54,814 nt of DNA, taken from assembly GCA_946481965.1 (NCBI GenBank), contig CAMLPN010000009.1, positions 1-54,814 of the forward strand, in the 5' to 3' direction. This DNA is from an uncultured Neisseriaceae bacterium (GTDB lineage Bacteria > Pseudomonadota > Gammaproteobacteria > Burkholderiales > Neisseriaceae). Shown here piece by piece: positions 39,318 to 49,560 of the stretch; position 1 is the stretch's first letter, and every line of letters starts with the position of its first letter. A model generated the notes under the pieces. It had not been told where the DNA came from. It was given only the letters and a program-made list of their open reading frames with translations, and made no database searches. Made by a program: the position numbers and the translations under genes.

Positions 39318-41219
39318 ATGATCGAAATAAAAAACCTAAGCTTACAACGTGGTAACAAAATACTTTTGCAAAATGCCAACCTCAATATTTACCCTGGCCA
39401 GCGCATTGGCTTGATTGGCAAAAATGGTACCGGTAAATCCAGTTTGTTTGCATTAATTGAAGGCAAAATCAACTATGACAGTGGTGATTTACGTCTGCCT
39501 AAACACTGGCAACCAGCTACTGTTAAACAGGAAACGCCAGCACTGGACATACCAGCGTTGGAATTTGTCTTACAGGGCGATATCGAATTACAGCAATTAC
39601 AGCAACAACTACACGAAGCCGAAAAAAATGATGACGGCATCAAACAAGGTGAATTGCACGCTCGCCTTGCTGAAATAGATGCTTATAGTGCCCCTGCGCG
39701 TGCCGCCAAACTGCTTAACGGACTGGGATTTTCTCAACAAGAACAACAACAGCCAGTCAAATCATTCAGTGGTGGCTGGCGAATGCGCCTTAATCTGGCG
39801 CAGGCATTAATGTGTCGCACCGACTTATTGCTCTTGGATGAGCCCACCAACCATCTGGATTTAGAAACCGTATTGTGGCTGGAAAACCATCTTGCCAGTC
39901 TGGATACCACGCAGATCATCATTTCCCACGATCGCGATTTTTTAAACGCCACTACTAACATTACAGTCGAACTGGCACAACAAAAACTGACTGCCTATGG
40001 TGGTAATTACGATTTTTATCAGCAGGAGCGCGCCCAGCGCCTCAGTCAACAGCAAAGTGCCTATCTCAAACAACAAGCCCATATCCGGCATCTGGAATCA
40101 TTCATTAACCGCTTCAAAGCCAAAGCCACCAAAGCCGTGCAGGCGCAAAGTCGTATTAAAGCACTGGCACGACTGGAACGTATTGCTCCAGCTCATTTGG
40201 ACAGCGAATTTTCCTTTAAATTCTCGCAGCCAGATCACTTACCTAATCCCCTAATCAAACTGGAAAATCTTAATCTTGGCTATGGAGATAAAACCATCTT
40301 GCATGATATCAACTTATCAGTTGAATCTGGTGCCCGTTATGGCTTACTCGGAGTCAATGGCAGCGGTAAATCTACCCTAATTAAAGCCATTTCCGGTACA
40401 TTGCTACCGCAGGCCGGAACCATTACCCGTGCAGAAAAACTCAAAATTGGCTACTTTGCCCAGCATCAGTTAGAAACATTGCGTGCCGACCAAACACCTG
40501 TGTGGCATATACAACAACTTTCGCCTGAAATACGTGAACAAGAAATTCGTAATTTTCTTGGCAGCTTTGCCTTTATTGGTGACATGGCACTACAGCCGAT
40601 CACTCCTTTTTCTGGAGGAGAAAAAGCCCGATTGGCACTGGCTATGATCGTCTGGCAAAAACCCAATCTATTACTCTTGGACGAACCAACCAATCATCTT
40701 GATTTGGATATGCGTCATGCTCTTACCATAGCTTTACAAAGCTTTCAGGGCGCACTGATCGTCGTCTCTCACGATCGCACCTTACTGGAATCTACCAGCG
40801 ATTCCTTAATATATCTTAATCAGGGTAGCCTACACCATTTTAACGGCGACCTAAATAACTACCGCCAATGGCGTCTATCACAAGAACAAAATAACGCAGA
40901 ATTTCCTCAGGCATCAACTGACAGCGTCAATCGTAAAGAGCAAAAACGACAGGATGCTCAGCAACGCCAGCAAAGAGCCCGCCAGATCAAACCATTATTA
41001 ATGAAGATAGATAAAGCCGAACGTGACATAGAACTCTGGCAAAAGCAACAGCAGCAATATGAGCAATTTTTGTCAAGCGAAGATGCCTACCTTGACGAAA
41101 ATAAAACAAATTTACAACAAACTATTACCAAATTAGCTGAAGTCAAAGTAAAATTAGCACAATTGGAAGAGAAATGGCTTGAATGGCAACAACAAATAGA
41201 AGCCATAGACCATACATAG
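39318..41219 (+). CDS. ABC-F family ATPase (YheS-like)
   Basis: A 633-aa soluble twin-ATPase protein of the ABC-F class, which acts on ribosomes. Walker A motifs are GLIGKNGTGKSS and GLLGVNGSGKST; signatures are FSGGWRMRLNLAQAL and FSGGEKARLALAM; Walker B motifs are LLLLDEPTNHLDLE twice. The linker between the domains (near residues 235-290) is Arg/Lys-rich. The C-terminal 90 residues are a Gln/Glu-rich coiled coil. These fit YheS, with Uup as the alternative. Confidence 0.88.
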   Translation: MIEIKNLSLQRGNKILLQNANLNIYPGQRIGLIGKNGTGKSSLFALIEGKINYDSGDLRLPKHWQPATVKQETPALDIPALEFVLQGDIELQQLQQQLHEAEKNDDGIKQGELHARLAEIDAYSAPARAAKLLNGLGFSQQEQQQPVKSFSGGWRMRLNLAQALMCRTDLLLLDEPTNHLDLETVLWLENHLASLDTTQIIISHDRDFLNATTNITVELAQQKLTAYGGNYDFYQQERAQRLSQQQSAYLKQQAHIRHLESFINRFKAKATKAVQAQSRIKALARLERIAPAHLDSEFSFKFSQPDHLPNPLIKLENLNLGYGDKTILHDINLSVESGARYGLLGVNGSGKSTLIKAISGTLLPQAGTITRAEKLKIGYFAQHQLETLRADQTPVWHIQQLSPEIREQEIRNFLGSFAFIGDMALQPITPFSGGEKARLALAMIVWQKPNLLLLDEPTNHLDLDMRHALTIALQSFQGALIVVSHDRTLLESTSDSLIYLNQGSLHHFNGDLNNYRQWRLSQEQNNAEFPQASTDSVNRKEQKRQDAQQRQQRARQIKPLLMKIDKAERDIELWQKQQQQYEQFLSSEDAYLDENKTNLQQTITKLAEVKVKLAQLEEKWLEWQQQIEAIDHT

Positions 41220-41243
41220 CTTATTGATATATAAGGCATAACA

Positions 41244-41729
41244 ATGAAGCGATATCGAATAATAACCACACTAATTTTTACCGCTGGTTTATGCAGTGCT
41301 TATAGTGCTGATGCCAAAGTGTATACCTGTTTTCAAAACGGTCAAGTGATTTATACCGCCAAACCTTCAGGCAACTGTGCCGAAGCTCGTTTGCCTGCCA
41401 TAGGTAAATACAGTAGTAGTAATAGTAGTCCGCAAACCAAAATAGCATCTCGTCCACGTAAGATTCCAATAACTCAGGTGGCTACTACTGGTAAAACCTA
41501 CAACGGTGAGCCGCCAAAGGTTAATATCATCCCGAAAGGTAATGATATTAACCGTAAATCCGTGCTGCAAACAGAATTAACCAACGAGCGAAAAGCCCTT
41601 GCTGAGGCACAGCAAGCCCTAAATCGCAGCCGTACTGGTAAAGGCGGTGATACAACTGCACTACAAAATGTGGTATTTGATAGACAGCAAAACATTCAAG
41701 CTTTGCAGCGTGAACTGAGCCGTATGTAA
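41244..41729 (+). CDS. Secreted DUF4124-like protein, first of three paralogues
   Basis: A 161-aa protein with a signal peptide (GLCSAYSADA) and a DUF4124-like start: VYTCFQNGQVIYTAKPSGNC. A Ser/Pro-rich linker follows. The last 60 residues are a coiled-coil-like stretch (LTNERKALAEAQQALNRS, then VVFDRQQNIQALQRELSRM), nearly identical to the next gene. Probably periplasmic; role unknown. It follows the ABC-F gene by 24 nt. Confidence 0.7.
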   Translation: MKRYRIITTLIFTAGLCSAYSADAKVYTCFQNGQVIYTAKPSGNCAEARLPAIGKYSSSNSSPQTKIASRPRKIPITQVATTGKTYNGEPPKVNIIPKGNDINRKSVLQTELTNERKALAEAQQALNRSRTGKGGDTTALQNVVFDRQQNIQALQRELSRM

Positions 41730-42118
41730 TACAAACCACAGGGAAATTACCATTATGAAAAAAAAGCTACTTTTTACTGCTTTATTTTCTCTGCTCTGCA
41801 CTCCAGCCCTTGCCAATATTTACGTATTGCTCTCCCCCTCCCTTGTTCCGAAATGTGATATCAACCGTAAAACCATGTTGCAAGCAGAACTAAATAACGA
41901 ACAAAAAGCTTTAGCTGAAGCACAACAAGCCCTAAATCGCAGCCGTACTGGTAAGGGCAGTGATACAACTGCACTACAAAACGTGGTATTTGATAGACAG
42001 CAAAACATACAAGCTTTGCAGCGTGAACTGAGCCGTATGAAACAAGGCTGTAATCCAAACCATACAGGAAAATAACCATTATGAAAAAAAAACTACTTTT
42101 TACTGCTTTATGTTCTCT
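41544..42118 (+). repeat. Tandem duplication, two copies of about 250 bp
   Basis: 41544-41792 and 41857-42118 are closely similar. Each copy covers the 3' end of one paralogue, the intergenic spacer and the 5' end of the next. Shared blocks include GCCCTAAATCGCAGCCGTAC and AGCTTTGCAGCGTGAACTGA. Confidence 0.75.
41755..42075 (+). CDS. Short chimeric paralogue
   Basis: A 106-aa secreted protein. Its signal peptide MKKKLLFTALFSLLCTPALA matches the third gene, while its C-terminal 60 residues match the first gene. The DUF4124-like core is lost, leaving only YVLLSPSLVPKC. The first gene's stop position is bypassed by an 11-nt insertion, so the protein gains KQGCNPNHTGK. It looks like a recombination product and may be non-functional. 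Confidence 0.55.
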   Translation: MKKKLLFTALFSLLCTPALANIYVLLSPSLVPKCDINRKTMLQAELNNEQKALAEAQQALNRSRTGKGSDTTALQNVVFDRQQNIQALQRELSRMKQGCNPNHTGK

Positions 42119-42512
42119 AATCAGCACTTCAGCCCTTGCCCAAATTTATGAATGTATCGATAGCAGAGGCAATCGCAGCTATTCAGAAACACCTCATGGT
42201 AAAAACTGCCATATAAGCAACACCTCTTCCGGTTCATTTTCCGTTATACAATCCCACAATACTCCAGAACAAAACCATGAATTAGATTATGGAGATGATG
42301 ATCGCGCCAAAACCAAAAAGCCAGGCGATTCTCCTCAAGTAAAAGCGGCGCGTAAGAATCTTCAGGATGCTCAAAAAGCACTAGAGGAAGGCAAAAAAAT
42401 ACGTCTAGCCAGAGAACGTAATTATGTATTCTATCTGAATCGTATTAAAGGTTTAGAAGAAAACGTACAGGCACGACAAAGAGAATTAGATAACGTCCTA
42501 AATCAACAATAA
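42081..42512 (+). CDS. Secreted DUF4124-like protein, third paralogue
   Basis: A 143-aa protein with signal peptide MKKKLLFTALCSLISTSALA and a DUF4124-like core IYECIDSRGNRSYSETPHGKNC. The C-terminal helix (VKAARKNLQDAQKALEEG onward) follows the coiled-coil plan of the other two but with a diverged sequence. It starts 5 nt after the second gene. Probably a periplasmic protein of unknown role. Confidence 0.7.
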   Translation: MKKKLLFTALCSLISTSALAQIYECIDSRGNRSYSETPHGKNCHISNTSSGSFSVIQSHNTPEQNHELDYGDDDRAKTKKPGDSPQVKAARKNLQDAQKALEEGKKIRLARERNYVFYLNRIKGLEENVQARQRELDNVLNQQ

Positions 42513-42897
42513 GCCAGCTACTATTATGGATTCTGTTGCTTTAGTTTCCAGCAGGACAGCAGAATAATCACCCCAAAAATTGCATTCATTTCTGCTAAAG
42601 TGAATGTCTTAGCACCTACTTTAGTCAAAACCATTGTTAACGAAAATGATTAATAAAATACATTTGTGGCTTTTTAATCCCAAAATTAAAATTTCAGCCA
42701 AAAAAGAAAACCAATAATTTAACAAAGTTAAAGCTTAAGTTATTTCCAAAAATCAGTATTAGCCAATCAATGTAGAAATTCCTTGGTTATCTTTCCAAAA
42801 AACCAACCTTAATTAATCATAATATTTTTTCTTATGAAAATTAAAAATACCACATTGCCGTAACATCAACTGCAATATTGTCAATACATAACAGTAA
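42513..42897. other. AT-rich gap between paralogue 3 and proP
   Basis: About 385 bp between converging genes with no supported gene. A large hairpin stands at its right end. Confidence 0.4.
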
Positions 42898-42937
42898 GAC
42901 TCTTAATATTAATGACTTTCGATTAATATTAAGAGTC
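42898..42937. terminator. Perfect 16-bp AT-rich hairpin after proP
   Basis: GACTCTTAATATTAAT pairs exactly with ATTAATATTAAGAGTC around an 8-nt loop, 25 bp past the proP stop. A-run flanks on the right give a T-run before, not after, the stem on the minus strand, so it is not a textbook terminator for proP. Each arm contains the palindrome TTAATATTAA. Confidence 0.5.
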
Positions 42938-42961
42938 AAAAAATGTCACAAAACTACCTCA

Positions 42962-44527
42962 TCATTCCAACTTGGGATGTAAATCAACATATTGCTGTTT
43001 ACGCAGTTCTAATTGTTGAATTTGCTGCTGTAACCGTACAATTTCCGCATCAATATCATCAACACTCTGCTCAATTTGCTCATACGTTTCCACCAGCAAT
43101 TCGCGCGCTTCCTGCTTATTCGCCGCTGATGGTGATACCCCACGCAGCGGACGTTTTGCCGTTTCTTTCATCAACAAACCAGTAGTGATACCGATTAATC
43201 CGACCACCATCAAATAATAAGCCGGAATATATACATTATGCGTTACATCGACCAAAGTAGCAGCAATAGTTGGTGTCAAACCAGCAATAATGACTGCAAT
43301 ATTAAAAGAACTGGCTAGCGCACTATAACGAATACGCGTTGGAAATAGCGCCGGCAATGTTGCGGCCATCACACCGGTAAAAAAATTCAGAATAACCGCC
43401 AGAATAAACAGACCAAGAAAAATCAGTCCCACTTTCCCACTGATAATCAAATGAAAACACGGTATGGCTAGTACCAGTAATGCCACTGATCCGCAAATAA
43501 CAAAAGGCTTACGCCCGATTTTATCACTGACAAATCCCACAATTGGCTGCATAAACAACATACCTATCATAATTGCTATGATAATGAGCACCCCTCGATC
43601 TTCATCATAATGCAGATTATGCGATAAATAGCTGGGCATATATGTGAGCAACATATAATAAGTAACATTAGTAGTGAGCACCAACCCAATGCTAACCAGT
43701 AAAACCCGCCAAAAGCGAACAATAATTTGCCGAAAAGAAATCTGCGGACGATTATCTCCCTGCTCCTGTACCTCTTTCTCCATCATCGCTACCTGCTGCT
43801 GAAAAGCTGGTGTTTCTTCCGCAGCATGACGCAGATATAAACCTAACAATCCTAATGGTGCGGCCAGAAAAAAAGGTATGCGCCAGCCCCAAGAGAGAAA
43901 ATGCGCTGAACCCATAATATTTTCCAGCAACACCACCAATCCAGCCCCCAGCACAAATCCCGAAATTGAGCCAAATTCCAGAAAACTACCCAAAAAACCA
44001 CGTTGACGATCTGGAGAATACTCTGCTACAAAGATAGCTGCACCAGTATATTCCCCACCTACAGAGAAACCTTGCGCCAGCTTACAAAGCAGTAACAAAA
44101 TAGGCGCCCAGATTCCAATACTATGATATGACGGAATTAAACCAATACAAAAAGTGCTTAGTGCCATCACAATAATCGTTGTCGACAACACCTTTTGCCG
44201 ACCAAGACGATCACCTAGTACACCAAAAAACACGCCACCGAGAGGGCGTACTAAAAACGGGATCGAAAAAGTACCGAGCGCAGCAATCATCTGCAAACTA
44301 GCCGATGCATTGGGAAAAAAAACCTGCCCTAATGCATAAGCCACAAAACCATACACACCAAAATCAAACCATTCCATTGCATTGCCCAAAGCAGCTGCAG
44401 AAATAGCCTTACGCAACTTACCCTGATCAATAATCGTTATATCGTGCAATTGCAGCGTACCATCTTGCGTTGGAATCAATGGTGGCACATGAGAAGAAGC
44501 CTCATTTTGTTCATTTGTCACAGACAT
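42962..44527 (-). CDS. proP: ProP-type proline/betaine symporter
   Basis: A 521-aa MFS carrier of the metabolite:H+ symporter branch with 12 helices. Motifs include NAMEWFDFGVYGFVA, the loop GDRLGRQKVL and GFSVGGEYTGAAIFVAEY. The C-terminal 45 residues form a heptad coiled coil (EIVRLQQQIQQLELRKQQY), the osmosensory element of ProP. It likely imports compatible solutes when osmolarity rises. A palindromic site lies 60-80 nt upstream. Confidence 0.88.
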   Translation of the reverse strand: MSVTNEQNEASSHVPPLIPTQDGTLQLHDITIIDQGKLRKAISAAALGNAMEWFDFGVYGFVAYALGQVFFPNASASLQMIAALGTFSIPFLVRPLGGVFFGVLGDRLGRQKVLSTTIIVMALSTFCIGLIPSYHSIGIWAPILLLLCKLAQGFSVGGEYTGAAIFVAEYSPDRQRGFLGSFLEFGSISGFVLGAGLVVLLENIMGSAHFLSWGWRIPFFLAAPLGLLGLYLRHAAEETPAFQQQVAMMEKEVQEQGDNRPQISFRQIIVRFWRVLLVSIGLVLTTNVTYYMLLTYMPSYLSHNLHYDEDRGVLIIIAIMIGMLFMQPIVGFVSDKIGRKPFVICGSVALLVLAIPCFHLIISGKVGLIFLGLFILAVILNFFTGVMAATLPALFPTRIRYSALASSFNIAVIIAGLTPTIAATLVDVTHNVYIPAYYLMVVGLIGITTGLLMKETAKRPLRGVSPSAANKQEARELLVETYEQIEQSVDDIDAEIVRLQQQIQQLELRKQQYVDLHPKLE

Positions 44528-44585
44528 AAAAATCCTCTCATTAATATTTGAAATATCCCCAATGTGAATATCCTTACTATAAAAT

Positions 44586-44606
44586 TACATTAAAAACAGT
44601 AATGTA
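44586..44606. promoter_or_regulatory. Palindrome upstream of proP, candidate operator
   Basis: TACATTA and TAATGTA are exact inverted repeats with a 7-nt spacer, in the proP promoter region. The binding protein is unknown. Confidence 0.3.
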
Positions 44607-44668
44607 CATCTTAAGAGATATCAAATATCAAACCACCAAATTCCCATAACCGCAAAATATTTACATCT

Positions 44669-46822
44669 TCACTGCACGCTTACCTCCTCCTGTTCTTGAT
44701 AAAGTGCCTGTAAATATAATGGTAACTGCTGATGAATTCTTAGCAATTGGCGCCATAACACTTGCTCCACCATCACAGTATCATTTCCCAGTCTTCCAGC
44801 TTCCAGCTGTAATTGAACTTCCTGCCAGATAGCGTCAAACTTAGACCGATCTGCTTGTTCCGACATCTGAGTAGCCATACTGTTCGCAATCTCACAACAT
44901 AATCCAATCGCTTCTGGTTGCAGCTCAGAGCGCATACGATCTACCTGACTGCGTAGTGCACCGAGTGCGGAAATGCAACTGATAAGTACATAATTTAGCT
45001 GTAAAAGCGTTTTGCCTTCTTCCACACGCCTGCCATAACGACCTGGTTGCAACGACATATCGGCAACCGTATTACTTAATGTGGCAGCCAGCTCATAAGC
45101 ACCACGTCTGGCAGCACGATAGGCAACATCATCTGTCTGACCAGCTTTCAACTGCTGAGCAACTTGCTCTAAATACCGTGCGTCACAAACCAAAGCTTGT
45201 CTCGCAATTCTTCCCAGCGTCATATAGCACCAGTCCGGCCATAAATACGATACTGCTGCCCAGGCCAGTACTGCTCCTAAAATCGTATCCACAAACCGGG
45301 GCAGCATCACCGCTTGCGTATCTATTCCGATAATGGCAAATCCAACCAGTACCTGCACCGTAATAAAAAATGTTGAAAAACTATAACGGCGCAGTCGAAA
45401 AACAAAAATCAAAACCGTACTGATCACCACCACTACCAGCTTACCTGCCAGTGTAGGGACAAAAAAAGGCATAATCGACCCCACCGGTACCCCCAACAAA
45501 GTACCGACAATACGTTGTTTCAAGCGTGTAGTCGTGGCCGTATAATTCGGCTGGCAGACAATAATTCCCGTCAGTAAAATCCAGTAACCCAGTTTTAACT
45601 GTAATCCTTCCACCAGTAAACAAATCACACCAGTCAGAATCGCCAGCCGAATTGCATGCCGAAAAACACTCGATTGCAGCGTTAGGTGCATTCTTAAAGC
45701 AGGGATGACATCACGCAGACGATCCACATCCATCCCAACAATCGTATTTTCTGCTGCCGGTTCACTAACAGCCTCACTTCTAAACTGACTAAGCAACTGC
45801 AACAACTCATTAATCACCAATACATTGCTAATTAACTGGCGCCAGCCTAGCGTATCCTCGTCTATCCCATACTCATCCACATACAAAGCCACAGCCCCTT
45901 GTACACCTGCACCTGCACGAGATAACTTATCATCAAATACATAAGCCTGATTTTCATGCAGACAACGACTCATCTGTTGACACGCCTGAGCTTGCAAAAC
46001 AATCAAACGCTGAATGCGATAAATCAAATCAGAATGCGCTAACTTGCCTGACATCGCCACATAATCCACATGACGTGAACTAATACGTTCATGGATATTC
46101 TGTGCCGTCAGATAATATTGCAACAATACACCCGTGCGTCGATAACGTTGTTGTCGTCGTAAACGATAAAATAAAGCTGCACGACACTGATTAAAACCAT
46201 TAATAACTGCCGTATTCTGCATAGCCAGCTTAAACTCCTGCTCAGGCAAAAACTCAGCTTCATCTGGATCAAAAAATTGTGCTTTTATCAACATATATTC
46301 AGCCAAAGTGGCATATGCATTAGCCAAACTATCCTGTACAGGTCGATCTGGAAACAACACATGCAATACCAACGTGCATAAACTGAATAAACAGGTACCA
46401 CAAATCAGCATTAACGGATTGGTATACCATGGCAAATGTGGCGCATAAGTCAGTACCGTATACAACATCACCAACAACGTGCCAAAGGCAATTGTTCTAT
46501 AGCGCATATCCACCGCGCCCAGCATAGTTAAACTGAATGCTGCCAATACCATCAGTAAAGAAAACGCCAATGGATGCCCATATGTCCATTGCACCAGCCC
46601 AGCAGCTAACGAAAAATAAGCCAGCGTAAAAAACAGATTACGTAATCGCCCAGTAAATCCATCATCCAGATCCACCAATCCACCCGCGATGATGCCCAGA
46701 AACAACGCCGAGCTTTCCATCGTATTTTTGCTATACCACACCCATAATGCTGCCAATACCATGCTAACCAGCATAGGAACATTAGCCAGATAAGCACTGC
46801 GTACAGGAAAGATTCGCATCAC
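44669..46822 (-). CDS. YccS/FUSC-family membrane protein
   Basis: A 717-aa protein with two sets of about six membrane helices separated by a ~250-aa soluble domain, plus a soluble C-terminus. Examples are MLVSMVLAALWVWYSK near the start and LAILTGVICLLVEGLQLKLGYWILLTG in the second half. The repeated FUSC layout and length fit YccS/YhfK, related to aromatic acid exporters AaeB. Substrate unknown. Confidence 0.82.
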   Translation of the reverse strand: MMRIFPVRSAYLANVPMLVSMVLAALWVWYSKNTMESSALFLGIIAGGLVDLDDGFTGRLRNLFFTLAYFSLAAGLVQWTYGHPLAFSLLMVLAAFSLTMLGAVDMRYRTIAFGTLLVMLYTVLTYAPHLPWYTNPLMLICGTCLFSLCTLVLHVLFPDRPVQDSLANAYATLAEYMLIKAQFFDPDEAEFLPEQEFKLAMQNTAVINGFNQCRAALFYRLRRQQRYRRTGVLLQYYLTAQNIHERISSRHVDYVAMSGKLAHSDLIYRIQRLIVLQAQACQQMSRCLHENQAYVFDDKLSRAGAGVQGAVALYVDEYGIDEDTLGWRQLISNVLVINELLQLLSQFRSEAVSEPAAENTIVGMDVDRLRDVIPALRMHLTLQSSVFRHAIRLAILTGVICLLVEGLQLKLGYWILLTGIIVCQPNYTATTTRLKQRIVGTLLGVPVGSIMPFFVPTLAGKLVVVVISTVLIFVFRLRRYSFSTFFITVQVLVGFAIIGIDTQAVMLPRFVDTILGAVLAWAAVSYLWPDWCYMTLGRIARQALVCDARYLEQVAQQLKAGQTDDVAYRAARRGAYELAATLSNTVADMSLQPGRYGRRVEEGKTLLQLNYVLISCISALGALRSQVDRMRSELQPEAIGLCCEIANSMATQMSEQADRSKFDAIWQEVQLQLEAGRLGNDTVMVEQVLWRQLLRIHQQLPLYLQALYQEQEEVSVQ

Positions 46823-46901
46823 CTCGCCTCAACTCAAGCAAAAACATAACCATTTTATAAGTTATGCATAAAATCAATACACTCAATGATCAAAACAAAA
46901 A

Positions 46902-46921
46902 ACCGGCCTTAATTGACCGGT
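46902..46921 (-). terminator. glnS terminator
   Basis: On the minus strand ACCGG / CCGGT with a 10-nt loop is followed by TTTTTG, 21 bp after the glnS stop. Confidence 0.75.
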
Positions 46922-46942
46922 CTGCAGAAAATAAAACCTATA

Positions 46943-48634
46943 TTACTTCTTATCGGCCTGTGCCTGCCAAGTATCACGCAACGTCACCGTCCGGTTAAAT
47001 ACTGGACTTTCTGCCGTGTGATCATATCGATCAGTCACAAAATAGCCCAGTCTTTCAAACTGATAACGTGTTTCCGGTGCTAGCGTTTGTGCCACCGGCT
47101 CCACCAAAGCATCAATTTCTGTCACAGATACAGGATTAACAAATTCAATAAAATCAATATACTGACCATCTTCACCGCGAACTGCATCAGGGCGCGACTG
47201 CGTAAACAACCGATCATATAAACGTACCGTTGCTGGCACAGCATGTTCCGTCGATAGCCAGTGGATCACACCCTTAACTTTTCGACCCTGAGGTTTAGAA
47301 CCCAGCGTTTCATGGTCAATACTGCATTTAAGCAATACCACCCTTCCTGCTGCATCACACACCACCTCATCACACTTAATCACATAACTGTAACGCAATC
47401 GTACTTCACCACCTGGTGTTAGTCGCTGCCAACCTTTCGGCGGCTCCTGCGCAAAATCGTCAGCCTCAATATAAATCGTCTTCGTTAACGGCATCATCCG
47501 TTCGCCCATTTCCGGGTGGTTAGGGTGAAACGGTGCTGTTCGGCTCTGCGTTAAAACCTCATCATAATTAGTTAGCTCAACCTTAATCGGATTGAGTACC
47601 GCAATCATACGTGGCGCAACATCTTCCAGATCTTCACGTATTGCTCCTTCCAGCACACTCATATCCACCACATTTTCACTTTTGGAAATACCCACCCGTT
47701 TGGCAAACAAACGTAAACCTTGTGGAGTATAACCACGACGTCGCATACCGGAAATAGTAGGCATTCGTGGATCATCCCAGCCACTAACATATCCCTGCGT
47801 TACCAGCTGATTGAGCTTACGCTTAGAAGTTACCGAATACAACAGTTCTAATCGGGAAAATTCATACTGATGTGGCTGATGAGCAATGGTAATATTTTCC
47901 ACTACCCAGTCATACAACGGGCGGTGTGATTCAAATTCCAACGTACACAAAGAATGCGTAATTTGTTCAATAGCATCCGAAATCGCATGCGTGTAATCGT
48001 ACATCGGATAAATCACCCATTTATCTCCAGTACGATGATGATGTACCCGTCGAATACGGTATATGACTGGATCGCGCAGATTAATATTACCGGCAGCCAT
48101 ATCAATCTTTAAACGCAACGTCTTACTACCATCTGGAAATTCACCATCGCGCATCCGCTGAAATAAATCCAGATTTTCTTCCACCGAACGCTCACGATAA
48201 GGACTATTTTTGCCCGGTTCAGTCAGCGTACCGCGATATTGGCGCATTTCCTCAGCATCCAAGTCATCAACATACGCCTTACCTGCACGAATCAGTTCCA
48301 GCGCATATTCATACAACTGATCAAAATAATCAGAGGCAAAATGCTCCTCATGCCATTCAAACCCCAGCCACTGCACATCTTCCTTAATCGCGCGCACGTA
48401 TTCATCCGATTCCTTCTCCGGATTAGTATCATCAAAGCGCAGATTACATAAACCATCATAAATAAAGGCCAGACCAAAATTTAAACAAATAGACTTAGCA
48501 TGGCCTACATGCAGATAGCCGTTTGGTTCTGGCGGAAAACGTGTAATTACCTGCTGACACCGACCATTCTGCAAGTCGTCTTCGATAATAGAACGGATAA
48601 AATGATTATCCGCAAACTGATCTTTATTGAGCAT
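46943..48634 (-). CDS. glnS: Glutaminyl-tRNA synthetase
   Basis: A class I synthetase of 563 aa. The HIGH motif is [12 protein letters not shown] and the KMSKS equivalent is [22 protein letters not shown] (written here in part: VGISKSE). FDDTNPEKE and [11 protein letters not shown] are typical. I chose the ATG at 48634 ([12 protein letters not shown]), the usual N-terminus; the frame extends to 48802 with a hydrophobic, non-homologous lead. Presence of GlnS fits a beta- or gammaproteobacterium. Confidence 0.95.
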   Translation of the reverse strand: MLNKDQFADNHFIRSIIEDDLQNGRCQQVITRFPPEPNGYLHVGHAKSICLNFGLAFIYDGLCNLRFDDTNPEKESDEYVRAIKEDVQWLGFEWHEEHFASDYFDQLYEYALELIRAGKAYVDDLDAEEMRQYRGTLTEPGKNSPYRERSVEENLDLFQRMRDGEFPDGSKTLRLKIDMAAGNINLRDPVIYRIRRVHHHRTGDKWVIYPMYDYTHAISDAIEQITHSLCTLEFESHRPLYDWVVENITIAHQPHQYEFSRLELLYSVTSKRKLNQLVTQGYVSGWDDPRMPTISGMRRRGYTPQGLRLFAKRVGISKSENVVDMSVLEGAIREDLEDVAPRMIAVLNPIKVELTNYDEVLTQSRTAPFHPNHPEMGERMMPLTKTIYIEADDFAQEPPKGWQRLTPGGEVRLRYSYVIKCDEVVCDAAGRVVLLKCSIDHETLGSKPQGRKVKGVIHWLSTEHAVPATVRLYDRLFTQSRPDAVRGEDGQYIDFIEFVNPVSVTEIDALVEPVAQTLAPETRYQFERLGYFVTDRYDHTAESPVFNRTVTLRDTWQAQADKK

Positions 48635-49008
48635 AATTATATTTAATATAAGAATAGGCATCCTGTCTGACAACCACAACAGACCGCCTGAAAAACAACA
48701 GAAAAAAGTAATTATACCTGAAAAACAACTACAATTTACACAAAGGCAGAGACTAAAGCCAACGATGAATAAAAGAACACTAGACAACAGCGTACTGATC
48801 ATCCATTCTGGTTAATACCGATCACCCTTAAGCATTACACCACAAATAATAAAATTAACACTTTATCCCGAATCAAATATAACCATTTATTTTTATTAAA
48901 TTTAAATCTAGCCTACCATCATCAATTACAACTAACCCAGCTGTTAACATACTTACCAATAAATATCTTGCTTAAATTTTTCTGATGGCAACAACGTCAC
49001 ATTTATTT

Positions 49009-49560
49009 TCAACGATTAAAATATCGGTAGTGTCCCACAATACGCCATTTAAACAACACATCTTCCAGTCTGGCGCCCTCACCAATATTATGAATCACCC
49101 AACGCCGACCATTTTTAATCTTATTACCAACAACACCAATATGCGCCAATCCATTATCTAATCGCCAGGATACCACATCACCTGCCTGGTAATCGCTACC
49201 ATCATGGGTTATCGACAACGATTTTCCCTTTCGTTTAAACCATACTTCCAAATTCGGTACCCGCCGATGATCAATATTTTTATCAGTCCCCTTTAATCCC
49301 CAAAGCTAAGGGTATTGATTAAAATTAGTCTGCATATAAACATGAACCAACTTTTGTAAATCAATTCCAGCATGACGAAAAGCGCGAATCACCACATCCG
49401 AACATACTCCCCGATTTATAGGCACATCACCATTCGGATAACTCAATATCACATAAACTGGATCATAAAAAAGCGTTTTCCCGATCTGTGCCATGGCACC
49501 ATTAGCAACAGATAGATTATTCGCAAAAACCGCATCAATTTGCATACCAATTATCAGCAA
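49009..49560 (-). pseudogene. DUF1287 protein interrupted by an in-frame amber codon
   Basis: A single frame of 184 codons with one TAG at 49306-49308. Before it: IGKTLFYDPVYVILSYPNGDVPINRGVCSDVVIRAFRHAGIDLQ. After it: LWGLKGTDKNIDHRRVPNLE, then DVVSWRLDNGLAHIGVVGNK and VIHNIGEGARLEDVLFKW. These parts are continuous in DUF1287 proteins, which are usually exported and have a peptidase-like Cys and His. The stop replaces what is usually Arg or Lys in YPxxWGL, and all other key residues remain. The likely start is a TTG at 49560 followed by a short hydrophobic lead. So it is a recent nonsense mutation, or a read-through gene. Confidence 0.8.

Noticed and set aside
48635-48802. Hydrophobic N-terminal extension of glnS
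   Set aside because: GlnS proteins begin at MLNKDQF-like sequences; the extension is Cys/Phe-rich with no counterpart in the family.
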